64,000 bases of DNA from positions 9,656,150 to 9,720,149 of the forward strand of contig OX387188.1 in assembly GCA_947561395.2 (NCBI GenBank), read 5' to 3'. Shown piece after piece: positions 1 through 12,055 of this stretch (within the stretch, counting starts at the first letter, position 1; each line of letters opens with the position of its first letter). This DNA comes from Buxus sempervirens. Its lineage: Eukaryota; Streptophyta; Magnoliopsida; Buxales; Buxaceae. Made by a program: the position numbers and the translations under genes. The notes under the pieces were generated by a model. The model had not been told where the DNA came from and searched no databases. It was given only the letters and a program-made list of their open reading frames with translations.

Positions 1-1536
1 TTTCGTCTGCTCTTGGTGTCGAATCTTAGCAAAAACTTACAACTTGCCATCGAGGGTGAAATTTACATGTTATTTACAAAAATCTGCAAAGAATTCATCT
101 TTAAGGCTATTGGAAGCCCAAAAGAAGGGTACAAATTGCTTCAAAGGTAGATGAGCTGAATTCCTAGATCTAGGGTTTTGTGCCCCTGTTCTAATCTGAT
201 TCGCTTTCATCTGTTGTCTGATCTAGCCGGCTTTCATATGCTCAAAAGGGCCGATTTGGACTCAGGGTGCTTCTAGCGGACTCAATGAGTCAAGGTCCAC
301 GGCTCACAGGACTCTATGCATGGATCTGGGGCGGCCTCCTGATCAAAGTTTGGTTGGCTTCCTAAATTAGGGCTGAGGTAGCCCATGATCTAGGGTTTAC
401 TCAGTTTGATGCAAAAGGCGGGGGTTGCTACCGCTCATGGACTCTTGAGTTTTAAATTGATTTTACTCTTCATTCATCATTCACATTCACATTCAAATAT
501 TCCAACATGGAGCAATGTACTTGGTTTCTTAAAAAAAATAAATAATATATATTTATTTATATTTATATTTTTTTAATTTAACCTAGTCACATCATTTTAT
601 TTTTTTTTACTGCTTTCTTATGCCTTTTTTTATGATAATTTATTTGCACAAAGCATGTGTCAAAAAAAAAAAACTCAATCATATTTGATCATTGAAGATT
701 ACACTTTATTTTCCATATTTTTTTATTCTTATTTCTAAGAATTTGGAGAAAAGGAGAAGTGTTATAAGAAATTAATTAAAGTTACAAACATTTAAGCCTA
801 TGATCTAAAAAAATAATTAAGAAATTAAAATTTAAATATATTAGTTAAGCCTATTATCTAAAGAATTAAGAGAAGAATTAAAAAATTCTGATTGTTATAG
901 TTTAAGTATGTTGTTATTTGTTTCAAAAGAAAGAACAAATGAAGGCCTAGGGGTTATTTAAAAAAGGTTTTAAAGAAGAGGTAAAACATGAAATAAAATA
1001 AGTTCTTTTTACATCCTTCAACTTTTTAGAATAACAAATTAGGCATAATAGTTTATCAAATTCTCAAAAATCAACCCCCAAAACCATTCATTCAACAGAT
1101 TTTTTTTTGTCTTTGCTTGGCTTTCCCCATCTTCCCATTTCTCCCCTTTATTTCACTCCAACTTCTCTAAATTCCTTTCTAATTCTCAAACACAAGAGAA
1201 GAAGAATTAACAGAAGAATTGAAAATTAAAGTTACAAATAAAAAAAATGCGGCTATGTCCATAACAATGACATGCTTTATTTAACAACACTAACATGAAA
1301 TAACACATTCGGCCATAAAAATAACATGCTTTGTATTATTTTCAATTTGACAATTTAACAATACTAAAAATTACTTGATTAAAGAAGCAACAAATAAAAA
1401 AAAGCCTGGTATGGAGTCGATTTCCAGGAAATTGGTGAGCACAACTCTGGATGTTTCCCCCTTTTTTCTTGCTCAAATTCCTTCCACCTCCTTTTCTCAC
1501 TTCCTTCTTTGATTTTTTCAAAGAACTCTCTTCTTT

Positions 1537-2030
1537 CCTCCCTCCTTTTGCTCCCAACTTCTATCCTTTTTATAGAGAATTCCCACCCCTTCAACTTCTT
1601 AACCTCTAACCTTTCCTCTTCCTCTCCTAAACCTCTCCTCTCCCTAACTTCTCCTCTTCCTCTCTTAAACATCTAACTCCTCCTCTTCCTCTCTTAAACA
1701 CCTAAACTCCTAACTCCTCTTCCTTTCTTAAACACCTAAACCCCTAACCCTTCATCTTCTTCTCTTTAAACACCTAAACCCCTAACTCCTCCCTCCTTTT
1801 GCTCCCAACTTCTATCCTTTTTATAGAGAATTCCCACCCCTTCAATTTCTTAACATCTAACCTTTCCTCTTCCTCTCCTAAACCTCTCCTCTCCCTAACT
1901 TCTCCTCTTCCTCTCTTAAACATCTAACTCCTCCTCTTCCTCTCTTAAACACCTAAACTCCTAACTCCTCTTCTTCTCTTAAACACCTAAACCCCTAACT
2001 CTTCCTCTTCTTCTCTTTAAACACCATCAT
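1537..2030. repeat. CT-rich tandem duplication, about 250-bp unit, two copies
   Basis: The block beginning CTCCCTCCTTTTGCTCCC at about 1538 recurs at about 1789, and the following bases (TATAGAGAATTCCCACCCC and a CT-rich run) repeat in the same order. Inside each unit a shorter degenerate repeat (CTCTTAAACACCTAAACC) occurs several times. Strand asymmetry is extreme, with nearly all C/T/A on the plus strand, so the minus strand shows long Lys/Glu/Arg-rich frames. Those frames are composition artefacts. Confidence 0.8.
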
Positions 2031-2116
2031 TTATTTAGGTTTGGTCAAAGTCTATTTTGTCCCATATTTTTTAGGCTTATATTTTTTTAATCTTAGTCTT
2101 AATATCTCAAGAGAAC

Positions 2117-2144
2117 ATGAGTTGGACCAATTTGTCCAACTCAT
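2117..2144. repeat. Perfect hairpin, 11-bp stem, 6-nt loop
   Basis: ATGAGTTGGAC (2117-2127) pairs perfectly with GTCCAACTCAT (2134-2144) around the loop CAATTT. It lies 140 bases upstream of a second perfect hairpin (2288-2323), in sequence I could not assign to an element. The stem-plus-short-loop design matches the hairpins in the LTRs further right, so this may be part of another, unrecognised LTR. Confidence 0.85.
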
Positions 2145-2287
2145 TTCTCTTTGTTTATATATATTTTTTATTTTCTTTTAATCTAAAAACTTTTATTAAA
2201 TTTTTTATTTATTTGCATAACAAACCCATTAGGAAACTTATCTTATTTACTAAAAGAACCCCAAATTTTTTAATTTATCATTTGTCA

Positions 2288-2323
2288 CATGGCAGCCACC
2301 ATGGCATACTTGTGGCTGCCATG
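2288..2323. repeat. Perfect hairpin, 12-bp stem, 12-nt loop
   Basis: CATGGCAGCCAC (2288-2299) pairs perfectly with GTGGCTGCCATG (2312-2323). A 12-bp perfect stem this close to another 11-bp perfect stem is unlikely to be chance in AT-rich DNA. No terminal repeats typical of a MITE were seen around the pair. Confidence 0.85.
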
Positions 2324-2767
2324 TCGCATCCAATTTCAGTTTTATAAAAATCCCCAAACTACCCTTTACTTCTTTTATCCATAACTTAGTCTTTTGAGAT
2401 CCTATTTGAGCACGGTTTGGTGCATTAGAATCGTCTCAGAATTCTCTTTATTATGGGCTTATTATTTCAAAAAGACGGGTCCACTATAAAAACCTCGATT
2501 TATGTGCCCACATATATGCCGGTTTAAGATATGCTTCTTAGGCAATTCTATGGTGCAAAAATGGGGTGCTGACATGACCAGTAAGGTCCAATCTTGGTAA
2601 GGACTGGTGAAAGGGTTATCTTGGCTTCTTGAAGATTCTGGTTCTCGCAAGGAATGATCGGCTAGTTTCCTCAGACTCCCCCCTCCAGTTGTGAAGTCTT
2701 GCTGTTGGTTTGTTGTGCTTTTATCCTCACATCTCGATCCATAGTTATATCTTTCCCCAACTTTTCT

Positions 2768-4500
2768 TGTAATGCCCCAGATCCATCTTTTTTGTTTCTT
2801 GTTTTTACAGATCAAGACATTACTTAGTGATAACAAAAACAATTAGGAACAAAAGAATAAAAGGATTAAGGAAAATCAGAGTAAGCTATGAAACTTGTAA
2901 TTACATCAATAAATCAATAAAAGATTCAACTACAATTCACTATTCCCCAAGTTTCTTCTAGATCATCTACTACTACTCTAAGGAAATAAAATTCCTATGT
3001 TCATATTCCTACTCTTAAGCTTTAGAATTCTCTAAGTCTTCAAGCCCGCTAACTTCTATCCAATGGCATCCTCTCTAATAATACTTGAAAACCAAAACAT
3101 AAAAAACAAGGAATGAACTATAAAATCTCAGTTAGTAACATGCACGCTAGAAAACGCAATAATAATTTCCATTTAGAACCAATAGTATGAGCTTTTGGAA
3201 AATACAATGATAAAACCATCCAAGTCAATCAAGATCATGATAACACCAAGCACAATAAGTCAACCTTATAAAATATCCAACATGATGATATAACATTCAA
3301 CCATTATGTATTCATCATTGCCATTCATTGGCTAAACCTTACCATTGCCACCACTTGGCTAAACTTTATCTGTGCCATTACTTGACTAAGAAGACCATTA
3401 CCTTTTGCCATTACTTAGCTAGAAATACCGACCATTAATTGACTAAAAGCACTGCCATTAATTAGCTCAAGTGCATGCCATTAATTGACTAAGAATACCC
3501 GCTATTAATTGGTTGAAAGTACATTATCATTAATTGGTTTAAGTGTATGCCATTAATTGGCTAAGAAGAAGTCATTAATTGACTGTAAGCGCACTACCAT
3601 TAATTGGTTCAAGTGCATGCCATTAATTGGCTAAGAAGAAAGCCATGAGTTGGATACATGAGCACTGCCATTAATTGGTCAAGTGAGTGCCATTCGTTGG
3701 CTAAAAAGAAGACCACTAATTGGCTGCAAGAGTATGACTATTAATTGGCTCACTCATATGCCATTAGTTGGCTAAGGACAAGGTTGATAACAGCTCACGT
3801 GTTTGCCATTAATTGGCTAAGAACACGGCCAATAACGACTCACGTGTATGCGTATGCCATTATTTGGCTAAAGATACCTGCACGAATAACAAGAAGTATT
3901 TTCTGCAAAATGCAATGTATACAATCACCCACATGCTCTCCAAGCATAATCATGATTAAATGCTATAAAGAATTAATCAATCAGGCTAAAATCCAAAATC
4001 ATATCAATATTGACTCAAACATCGATTTGGCACTCTAATCATAATCAAATAACTCAAAATATGAGGATGAAACCCAAAAATATAAAAAGAACAAATCCAA
4101 GACACACATGTGCATCGAACTATCATATAAGATACAAAGAGAGGCCCAACTCATGCCAAATTATGTCAAAAAGAAAATCCATCCACAAGAAATACATAGA
4201 GACCAAAACCAAGCTAGAATACATCAAGCTATCATAACTAAAGCAAAAGTAATGCTCATTCATCCTTCCAAATCCTTTAAAGAACCAAATTCACCTTTTT
4301 CACCAAGTTGTACCCAAATTTTTCTCAAAAATTCTCATAATAAATTGGCCAGTGGAAACCTCTTAAAAAGACCTAATATTGTTGAACAGTGATTTGGAAT
4401 CATATAAAAATCATTCTATAATTGAATTCTAGGTCAAATTTCCTAAAATATCAAATTCTGGGTTTAAACACTCGAGTGTGGGTCGAGCGTTTTCGGGTGT
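2768..4500 (-). mobile_element. Chromovirus-like LTR, minus strand, left part
   Basis: The plus-strand reading begins TGTAATGCCCCAGATCC, the reverse complement of the GGGGC(G/A)TTACA end shared by the other family C LTRs here. Internal landmarks read on the minus strand: an ACTGAGAT motif about 370 bases from the LTR end, then a minisatellite. The copy is interrupted at 4501 by another LTR and resumes at 13922-14188, where a further LTR starts. Its true 5' end is not in view. I assign these LTRs to a chromovirus (Tekay-like) group only from the long complementary termini and internal layout, so the lineage is an inference. Confidence 0.6.
3310..3875. repeat. Minisatellite, GCCATTAATTGGCTAAG unit
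   Basis: A degenerate unit with core GCCATTAATTGGCTAAG recurs every roughly 35-45 bases about 14 times, with the core better conserved than the spacers. It lies inside the minus-strand LTR that starts at 2768. Other LTRs here carry unrelated minisatellites in a comparable place, so this looks like local amplification inside an LTR rather than a dispersed satellite. No coding function is suggested. Confidence 0.8.
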
Positions 4501-4959
4501 TGTAAAACCCTCGATCCTAAGTATATATTAATAATTAAGTTTATTTATTTAAAGTGAGATTATTAGACTAATTAAATACTTGTGATATGAAGGTGAGGTG
4601 GATGTGGATTATGCTTGAGAATTTGGGGAAAACAAATTGAAGTATGTTGAAGGTTTTACTAATGTAAGCTTAATTAAGGTTATGTCTAGATTTCAATTGA
4701 CTATGGTATCTTCCAAGTTGTTATAGTGAAGTAGGAATCAAATTCTGAAATTTGGAGTTAAGTGTGAAACTTAGCCTTGACGCATGGACCTCAAATCGCG
4801 CATTGAGCAAAATTCTGCAGAAACCATTTGATAAAGGTCAACGCCTGAATGTCAAATTTTAATATTTGCGTGTCCAGTACAAAATTTCCAGATTTATTGT
4901 TTTGTGCCTAGATTTGAATTTCAACACTCCTATATCTTTCTTGAACCCTCATTAACACC

Positions 4960-5850
4960 AATTTGGGCCAAGTACACCTAAAGCACACCCCAAAGTAAAC
5001 CAAATGTACACCCTCCCAAGTATACCTAAAGTACGTTTTAAGAATACCTAAAGTACATCTCAAGTTAAAGTGCCTCCCAAGTACACTTAAAGTATCTCCT
5101 AAGAATACCCAAAGTACCTCCCAAGTATACTTATTGTACACCCATGTATTACATATGTTACACCCTTTGTATACCTAAGGTACACCCCTTGTATTACCTA
5201 AGGTACACCTATGTATTACCTAAAGTACAACCATGTATTACCCAAGGTACCATCCAAGTATACCTAAGGTACACCCCTTGTATTGCCTAAGGTACACCCT
5301 TTGTATTACTTAAGGTACCTCCATGTATACCTAAGTTACACTCCTTGTATTACCTAAGGTACACCCTTTGTATTACTTAAGGTACCTCCATGTATACCTA
5401 AGTTACACTCCTTGTATTACCTAAGATACACCCTTTGTATTACTTAAGGTACCTCCATGTATACCTAAGTTACACCCCTTGTATTACCTAAGGTACCCTC
5501 CAAATATACCTAAGGTACACCCCTTGTATTGCCCAAGGTACACCCCTTGTATTACCCAAGGTACCACCCAAGTATACTTAAGGTACACTTCTTGTATTGC
5601 CTAAGGTACACCCCTTGTAGTACCTAAGGTACACCCCCTTATATTACTAAGATACCCCCCATGTATAACTAAAGTAACCCCCCTTTATAACTAAGGTACA
5701 ATCCCCCAAGCATACTTAAAGTATACCCCCTTGAATAGCTAAGGTAAACCTCTTGAAATACCAAGGTACCCCTCAAATAACACTAAGGTACCCCCCCACT
5801 TAACATTAAGGTATCATCCTAGTATACCTTAGGTACACCCTAAGGATTTA
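4960..5850. repeat. Minisatellite, TACACCCCTTGTATTACCTAAGG unit
   Basis: About thirty copies of a roughly 26-30 base unit around GTACACCCCTTGTATTACC fill this interval, with substitutions and small indels. It ends 14 bases before the insertion site of the nested LTR at 5869. It belongs to the upstream part of the 4501-13921 LTR. Apparent short reading frames across it simply follow the repeat. Confidence 0.9.
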
Positions 5851-6296
5851 GTGGAATAAAGGCTTTGTTGTAAAATCCCGTTTTTTTAATATCATTAAAA
5901 ATTGTATTTTATTAATAAGGTTTATTGATCATGTATTAATTGATGTAGGAAGAATGAGAAAGAGTTTAAATTGAAAAGTTTGATGGAAATTAAAAGGTAG
6001 GAATTTTAGGAAATAATGAATAGGGTTATTTTGGGAAAAATTTTAGAGATTTAATGGAAAATAAATTTATAAATTAAGGTAAGTTACATGGTTGTTTTAA
6101 TTAAGTGATGATATGCATGAGATTACATGAGCTAATTATAGGAAATTTGGTATTGGTTAGAAGTGTAGGTCATGGTAGAGTGGCATGACACTAAAGTCTA
6201 GCTTATGTTAAGGTGATATGTAGAGTGGCTAAGTGGTAGAGCACTATAGCAAATCATAAGGATTTCAAGTGGAGATATTGGCGGCAATGTTTAGTC

Positions 6297-6305
6297 TATA
6301 AATAG
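6297..6305 (+). promoter_or_regulatory. TATA box of the 5869 LTR
   Basis: TATAAATAG lies 428 bases into the LTR, upstream of the transcribed-looking part. A small inverted repeat GTCATG/CATGAC (6169-6189) lies about 110 bases upstream. The match to the plant TATA consensus is good; activity cannot be judged. Confidence 0.6.
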
Positions 6306-7713
6306 GGGCAGTTGGTTATGGTTGCTGTTTAGCTAATTCTGGAGAATTCTAGAGGAGTCCTAAACGTAGAGCAATCCGGAGATTTGGAGAAGATAAACTG
6401 AAGTGGAAGTAAGAAGAGGAGGATAGCTCCTCAACTGATTGATTTTGAAGCTAGGATTGAAGGAGAAGCTGGTGGTTGAGAGGAATTCATCTAGATATAA
6501 ATCCAGATCAGGTAAGAATGATATTAACATCTGAATTATGATGCTTCTCAGAGAATTTTAAAGGTTATGATGAGATCAAATCAGATCTGGATTGGTTCTT
6601 AAGTCTTCTATAAAATTTTCTGTTAACAAAGGATATTTCGGTAGAAGAAGAAGGGATCTAAGTGTTTTTGATTAGCCAGAGCTGAATTGAACTTCCTAGA
6701 GGTAAGTAGCACCTTTTAGTATTGATTTATGCACGAATTTTTTAGTGATTGAAGAAGAGAATGCGATTAAACCTTATGTTGAGTTAAATATGGAAGTTTT
6801 GAGAATTTTAATGAAAATGTTTGATCCGAATTATACTTGTGTTTAATTGTCGTTTGAATTAGTAGGAAAGTTTAAGTTAATGATTTAGAAGATGTTTACA
6901 ATGGTTTAGATGGATTAAAACATGATTTGGTAGTTTAAATATTGAAAAATCAGAGAAATTGTAATTCTGTTCGCGACCTGAGATTTTGGCCAAGCACCTG
7001 CAATTGCACTCGAGCACTATCCCAGACACCCAGCTTGTGTTTTCTTAAAAATCTTAGAACCTGAAAGTTAAATTTTCCAGACAAGCCGAGCGCCCAACAA
7101 GATGCTCGTGCGCTATGCTGGGATCCATTTCCCAAATTTGAATCTCTTCAACGCCTCCATAGAAGCTCGAGCGCCATGTCGAGCACCCAATACAAATGAC
7201 CCTATTTTGATGAATTTGAGGTGATTTCAACTACGAATTGGTTTTTAATCAAATCCAACCTATGTACAAATAAGAATTAGGTATTTAGAAAGTGTTTACA
7301 CATGATTTATCTTAAAATTTCATTTCATAAAGAGTTTGGGCACATTCTACTAAACTAGGTATTTGAGAGACTTTTGGTTCCAAATTACAATAGATTGAGT
7401 TTATTTTGATTCCACCACTTGTAACACTTCCTTGAGATCATTTCTAAAGTGTTTCCAAAGGTAAATTACATAATTGGCCTTTTACCAAATATTTGGCCAC
7501 CTATTTCCTCAATAAAACATATTTTGTGGTTTAAAAAGTGTTTTGGGTTTTTGTTTATGTAATAATTGCATTTAATCATGTTTTAGATAAATAAACCATT
7601 GAGATTACATTTCTGTTCAGATTTGGAAAATTGGTATTTTGAGCTCTACTTTGGATTGTTTGGATTAGTACGACCTTGTTAGAAAACTTGCATTGTTTCA
7701 ACTATTGTGAACT

Positions 7714-10253
7714 TGTAACGCCCTAGATCCAGGTTTATTTAAAAACATGAACCCAAACCTTAAACGTTAGGATGAAGGCCCAGAATAACTAATCCAGGCT
7801 TAAACAATTCCTATAAATATAATCAGAGTGCGGAAATAAAGATATTCTTCTTCATAGAAGCGCGGAATAAAATAACAAAACATCCAATACATATCCATCA
7901 ACTAGGTCTGGATGGGTCAACTAGAATAAAATAGTTCAACAACCACCAAGGTCATCTAAAATAATATCATCCCAATACAGAAAATAAATCAATGAAAATC
8001 CCTCAAAATGCTAAGTCAAACAATCAATAACGTTCCCTAAACCTACAGAGGAATAAAATAATCTTCTTCCTGGTAGTCAAAATAATCCCCAGAAGTGTTT
8101 ACCTCTACAGCGTCCTCACTATGAATATCTGAAAACAAACCAATAAAATGAATATGTGAGAAACAACACCTCAGTAAGTAGTCATGCAAATAGTTTGTAA
8201 TAGTTCAAATATATGCAACGTTTAATCAGGCTAATCACAATAAATACAAAACAATAATAATTAAATGAAAATGAAACAATCACAATCAATTCAACCTCAT
8301 GGGACTAATGAAATAGAAAACTAGAGAAAGATCGTAGACATGTGCCAATATGCTACCTAACCGATTTACAGGTGAACCAGACGAAACCTACAGACTGGCT
8401 GTTTGACACCCAATGGAAGTACCCAACTAAAAACCGGAGTGAGTTAGCATGCACAGCCCAACCTTAACAGGAGTGGGTAATGTAGCGACTGACCAATCCA
8501 GGAGCAGTACCATCCTCGAGATGATGGAATGCCTATGACACATAATTCAAACCCCTCTAGAAGACATTTCACTTACTAGCTAATCTATGGATCCATGTAA
8601 TTTGCTAAGCCCACTAAACGGTGGAAAACAAAACCAGGTGATGGACATATCTACCAATAATACCCCCATACGCAGAGACACAACTGTGTCAATAACATGC
8701 CCGCAATAGCAGAACAAACAAATCAGGCAATAGCCTTGTCACAATAATGACCCAAAAACCCACAAAAGTGGAATCAAACCATATGTCCAAAATCCAGGTC
8801 TCAACAGGCAATTATGTCCCAGATATGTATCGAATCATTTGATGCACGGAATACGTTCAAATAACTCAAATACAGGTGTAGGAACTCTTAAAATCAAGAT
8901 TTGCTTAAAAGGGAATTGTTTGGAACAATGGTACTAAGTTAAAAAGCCACTTTAGCAAAACGTACCCATAATATTTATAAAAATTTATTTTAATCATCCG
9001 CTAATGCAAACTATCTCTAGACACTCCTATCTTAATGGTACATAGGTTTAAAATGAATAAAAACATTTTTGTAGTGAAAAACTAGGCTGGTTGGAGAAAT
9101 TTGGAAAATCTTACAAACGGTGCTCAAGCGGCATCGGGTGCTTGAACAGGCACTCGAACAGGCGATGTTAAAATTTTGGTTAATTCAGGGTTGGTCTCTC
9201 AAGAGATCGCTCGAGTGACGGTTCGGGTGTTCGCCTTTTGGGTTTTTGATCACTTTCGGGGTTTTTGAACAAAATAAAAACACAGGCGGGGCGCCCTCGA
9301 TAGCGCTCGAGCGCCCATGAATTGGTTCTCAAGGTCTACAAGGGTGCTCGAGCGGCCGTTCGAAGACTCAGTTTTCTGCAACTTCCGAAAAGTTGCGTAA
9401 ATGCTTAAAAATTTGAAATCTCACAATATAAGGCTGCAGCCCCAATCAAATCCATTCTAAATCATCCTATAAATATGCTAGAACAATTTTGGACAAATAA
9501 AAACACCAAAACAATCACAAACAAATCATCAAATCCCAGAAAAATCATGATCAACGAATAATCATCGAAATATTGGTTTATGCATTTTGAAAGCACTACT
9601 TACCTCTTCTGAGATTTAATCCTCCTCGAACAACTCTGTAAATCACCCCAAAGTTCATCCACACGAACTCAACAACACTTTTTCCGTATGATCAAAACAA
9701 GACACTTTTTAGAATTTATCTACACGTATTGAACTCTAAGAACATGATTTTCCAAACCCATTCCTTACCTTAATCCACTCAAGATTGTCTCTTCTTCTCC
9801 TTCTTATGATCTGGTTACAAGAGTGCACGAAAACTAGGTTATTTTATTATTTTTCCTCTTTTACTCTTTTGCCCATACTCACCTATTAACCCTACTATTC
9901 ACCCTTATTACTGTCTTGCCCTTAACCTTCTTCCAACCAAACTCAAATCATCAAACCAAATGGTCTGGGTCAACCTCCACTTCTCTGAGGTTCGACCACC
10001 TTATAATTTCTTCCTTCTTATTTTTATTTTTATCAATATTTAATTAGATATATCTTAATGACAACATAATATTTATATTAAAATAGAACTCAACCTAAAT
10101 TTATAATCTCACCTTAATTCAGCTTTCCAAGTCCTCCAGGTCATCTTGAACTTCTCCGGGTTGAACCAATTCTCATTCCCTGCATTGTTAATAACCTTGA
10201 TTAATTAAATCATCTGCCTCAATTATTTTATTAATAAAATCTAGGATTTTATA
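7714..10253 (-). mobile_element. Solo LTR, family C, minus strand, nested
   Basis: In plus coordinates it begins TGTAACGCCCTAGATCC and ends CTAGGATTTTATA. The last bases should read TACA, so one terminal C has become T. Flanks GAACT (7709-7713) and GAACT (10254-10258) are a perfect 5-bp target site duplication. Length is 2540 bp. On the minus strand it shows the AGGTAAGTAGTGC motif near 9600, a palindrome module 9120-9380 including the perfect 12-mer GCGCTCGAGCGC (9303-9314), and a CTTACTGAGG motif near 8170. It is younger than the LTR it interrupts. Confidence 0.93.
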
Positions 10254-11343
10254 GAACTATTTCTAGAGATTTGAGATTTATATGATTTCTGAGATTGAGA
10301 TTTGATTTCTGGTTTTGTTTTCCTCCATGTACTTCGAGAGATGGATTGAGATGCCCATGTACTTGGGTAGATGCTATACCTTCGTGTACTCGGGGATGCC
10401 TCATGTGCTTGGGATGTTGATACCTTTGTGTATTCAGAGATGCCTCGTATACTTAGGATGAGATGATTGAGATTGAGATGAGTTGTGTTTGCTGGACATC
10501 GTACTTGATTTTGTGTTTTTAGAGTCTAGTAGGTATAGCTCGATATGGATCCATTTAGGAGCTAGAAAATAGAAAGGATTATACTTTGCTAGTTGTAATT
10601 CTTTTTCATGCACGCGTTTCCATCGTGTACTCGATGAGGCCTTCTTTGTATTGGTGGGCTGCGGCTTTCCCTCATTTTATCGTATAATCGGACTATGACA
10701 AGATAGTACATGCCAACCTTTCGTTGTACTGGTTGGATTCTCCTGCAAAGACGATGATCGTGCACTCAGCTTTGCATATAAGCCGAGTGGTGGCATAGTG
10801 GACATTGATGTTACCCTAGTTAAAGACAGTCTTATTCCATGAGTCCTGTTGTGACTCATTGATTTCTGATTTGATATTATAGATGGGATTTAAATGTTGG
10901 ATTACTTGGGTTTATCTTGTATTGATTACTTGGTTATTGATGGATTATTCAGATTATCTGTGTTATCGTCACTGTTATATGTTTTATAACTGATCCATGA
11001 TTTAGAACTGAATAAAATGTATTTGAGCATGCATATGCTACTTTCTGGCATATTCGTATCTCATTCGATTTTGTTTTGTTTTTAGATCTTGGAGATGATG
11101 ATACTGGAGGGTAGATGCTTGGATCATGTGAGCTAGACTTGAGTTATGGTATTTTATAATTGAGTTTGGGACTATAGTTGACTCTGATTATGTAGTTTAT
11201 TGCTTTATTCATGTTTTCCTTCACTCTTATATATAGATCCTATGGATTAACTATCTCTTCGGAGATGAGTTATGGTTTCACTACATAACTCGGATTTGGG
11301 GCGTTACATTTGTTGAGGGGCAAATTTGAAAGATCAAAACTAG

Positions 11344-11351
11344 GGGATATA
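11344..11351 (+). promoter_or_regulatory. TATA-like motif of the 4501 LTR
   Basis: TATAAAAG in GGGATATAAAAGAATGCC is the best TATA match in the non-nested part of the LTR. It precedes the GA-rich stretch typical of the transcribed part of the sister LTRs. Assignment is by position and motif only. Confidence 0.45.
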
Positions 11352-11889
11352 AAAGAATGCCCTAACTAAAATTTTATGTGTTTTGAACCCTCCTTCTTGT
11401 GTTGGACGTATAGAACAAGAGAAGGATTGTGGAGTTGCTTGAAAGCTTGAAGAAGAAGGAGAAGAAGAAGGGAGATTGAAGGGGAAGTGAGCTTTTCCAT
11501 TAAACAAGTAGCAAACCTTTCAAACCAAATCTATTGCCAAAATTCATATTCTCTCTCCAGGTTTGATTTATTTGAGGAAATGATCTTGCATGTTGATTTT
11601 TGCTTCTAAAATTCATAGGGTTTTGGTTGTATAGCAATCTTGTTTAGTTTTTTACTGATTTGTTGTGGATTTCCAACCTACATTGATCATATTTCAGATT
11701 TGGGTTTGAGTTTGGTATATTGAATGAGGTTTCATGTATTGGATTTGTGTTCATGTGGATTTGAGATGAATTTCTGTTTTGGAAGGTGTTTTTAAGTATA
11801 TTGAGATGTTTTATAATCATCTCACTTGGTGTTAGAAAGGTTAAAAATGGTTTGTATGAGTTTGATGTTGAAAAAATAGCCAAAAAATT

Positions 11890-12055
11890 TTCAAAACCCG
11901 AGCTGGCAATTAATCCTGAGCCAAAATCCCCAAAAATAGTCACTGTAAGGATTAATCGCAAGACATGATTAGGTCTCGCGATTAATCGCAAATCAGGATT
12001 AGCTCGGTGATTAATCATGAAGTTAATTGCCCAAGGGTGACTAATCGTGAGCCCT
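11890..12055. repeat. Palindrome module with GATTAATC words
   Basis: GATTAATC, itself a palindrome, recurs with neighbours. GCGATTAATCGC (11978-11989) is a perfect 12-bp palindrome, and further GGATTAATCGC and GTGATTAATCAT copies lie on either side. The module sits in the same relative place as the GCTCGAGCGC-rich module of other family C LTRs, but its sequence is different. Confidence 0.75.

Larger units (their letters stand above)
1..2767. other. Unassigned AT-rich flank, no gene recognised
   Basis: I see no coding region here: open frames are short and of low complexity. The left 450 bases are mixed-composition sequence containing small palindromes such as GACTCAATGAGTC near 278. 530-1370 is very AT-rich with homopolymer runs, 1537-2030 is a CT-rich tandem duplication, and 2117-2323 carries two strong perfect hairpins. 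The right edge is the start of a minus-strand LTR at 2768. The stretch may be an older, unrecognisable retroelement. Confidence 0.6.
5869..11308 (+). mobile_element. Solo LTR, family C, with a nested inverted LTR
   Basis: The left terminus is TGTAAAATCCCG and the right is GATTTGGGGCGTTACA. A perfect 5-bp target site duplication TTTGT flanks it (5864-5868 and 11309-11313), so both ends are exact. Without the nested 7714-10253 copy the LTR is 2895 bp. Internal layout: TATAAATAG box at 6297-6305, AGGTAAGTAGCACC near 6700, palindrome-rich module 6965-7195, a short minisatellite near 10330-10450, and the motif CATATTCGTATCTCA before TTTTTAGATC at 11047-11095. A solo LTR with an intact site duplication implies LTR-LTR recombination removed the internal region. 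Confidence 0.92.

Noticed and set aside
1680-2020. Telomere-like CCTAAACCCCTAAC words
   Set aside because: Units are irregular and embedded in a CT-rich duplication; no run of exact CCCTAAA repeats is present.
3300-5850. CRISPR-like arrays in the minisatellites
   Set aside because: Units are degenerate and contiguous without unique spacers, in a plant retroelement setting.
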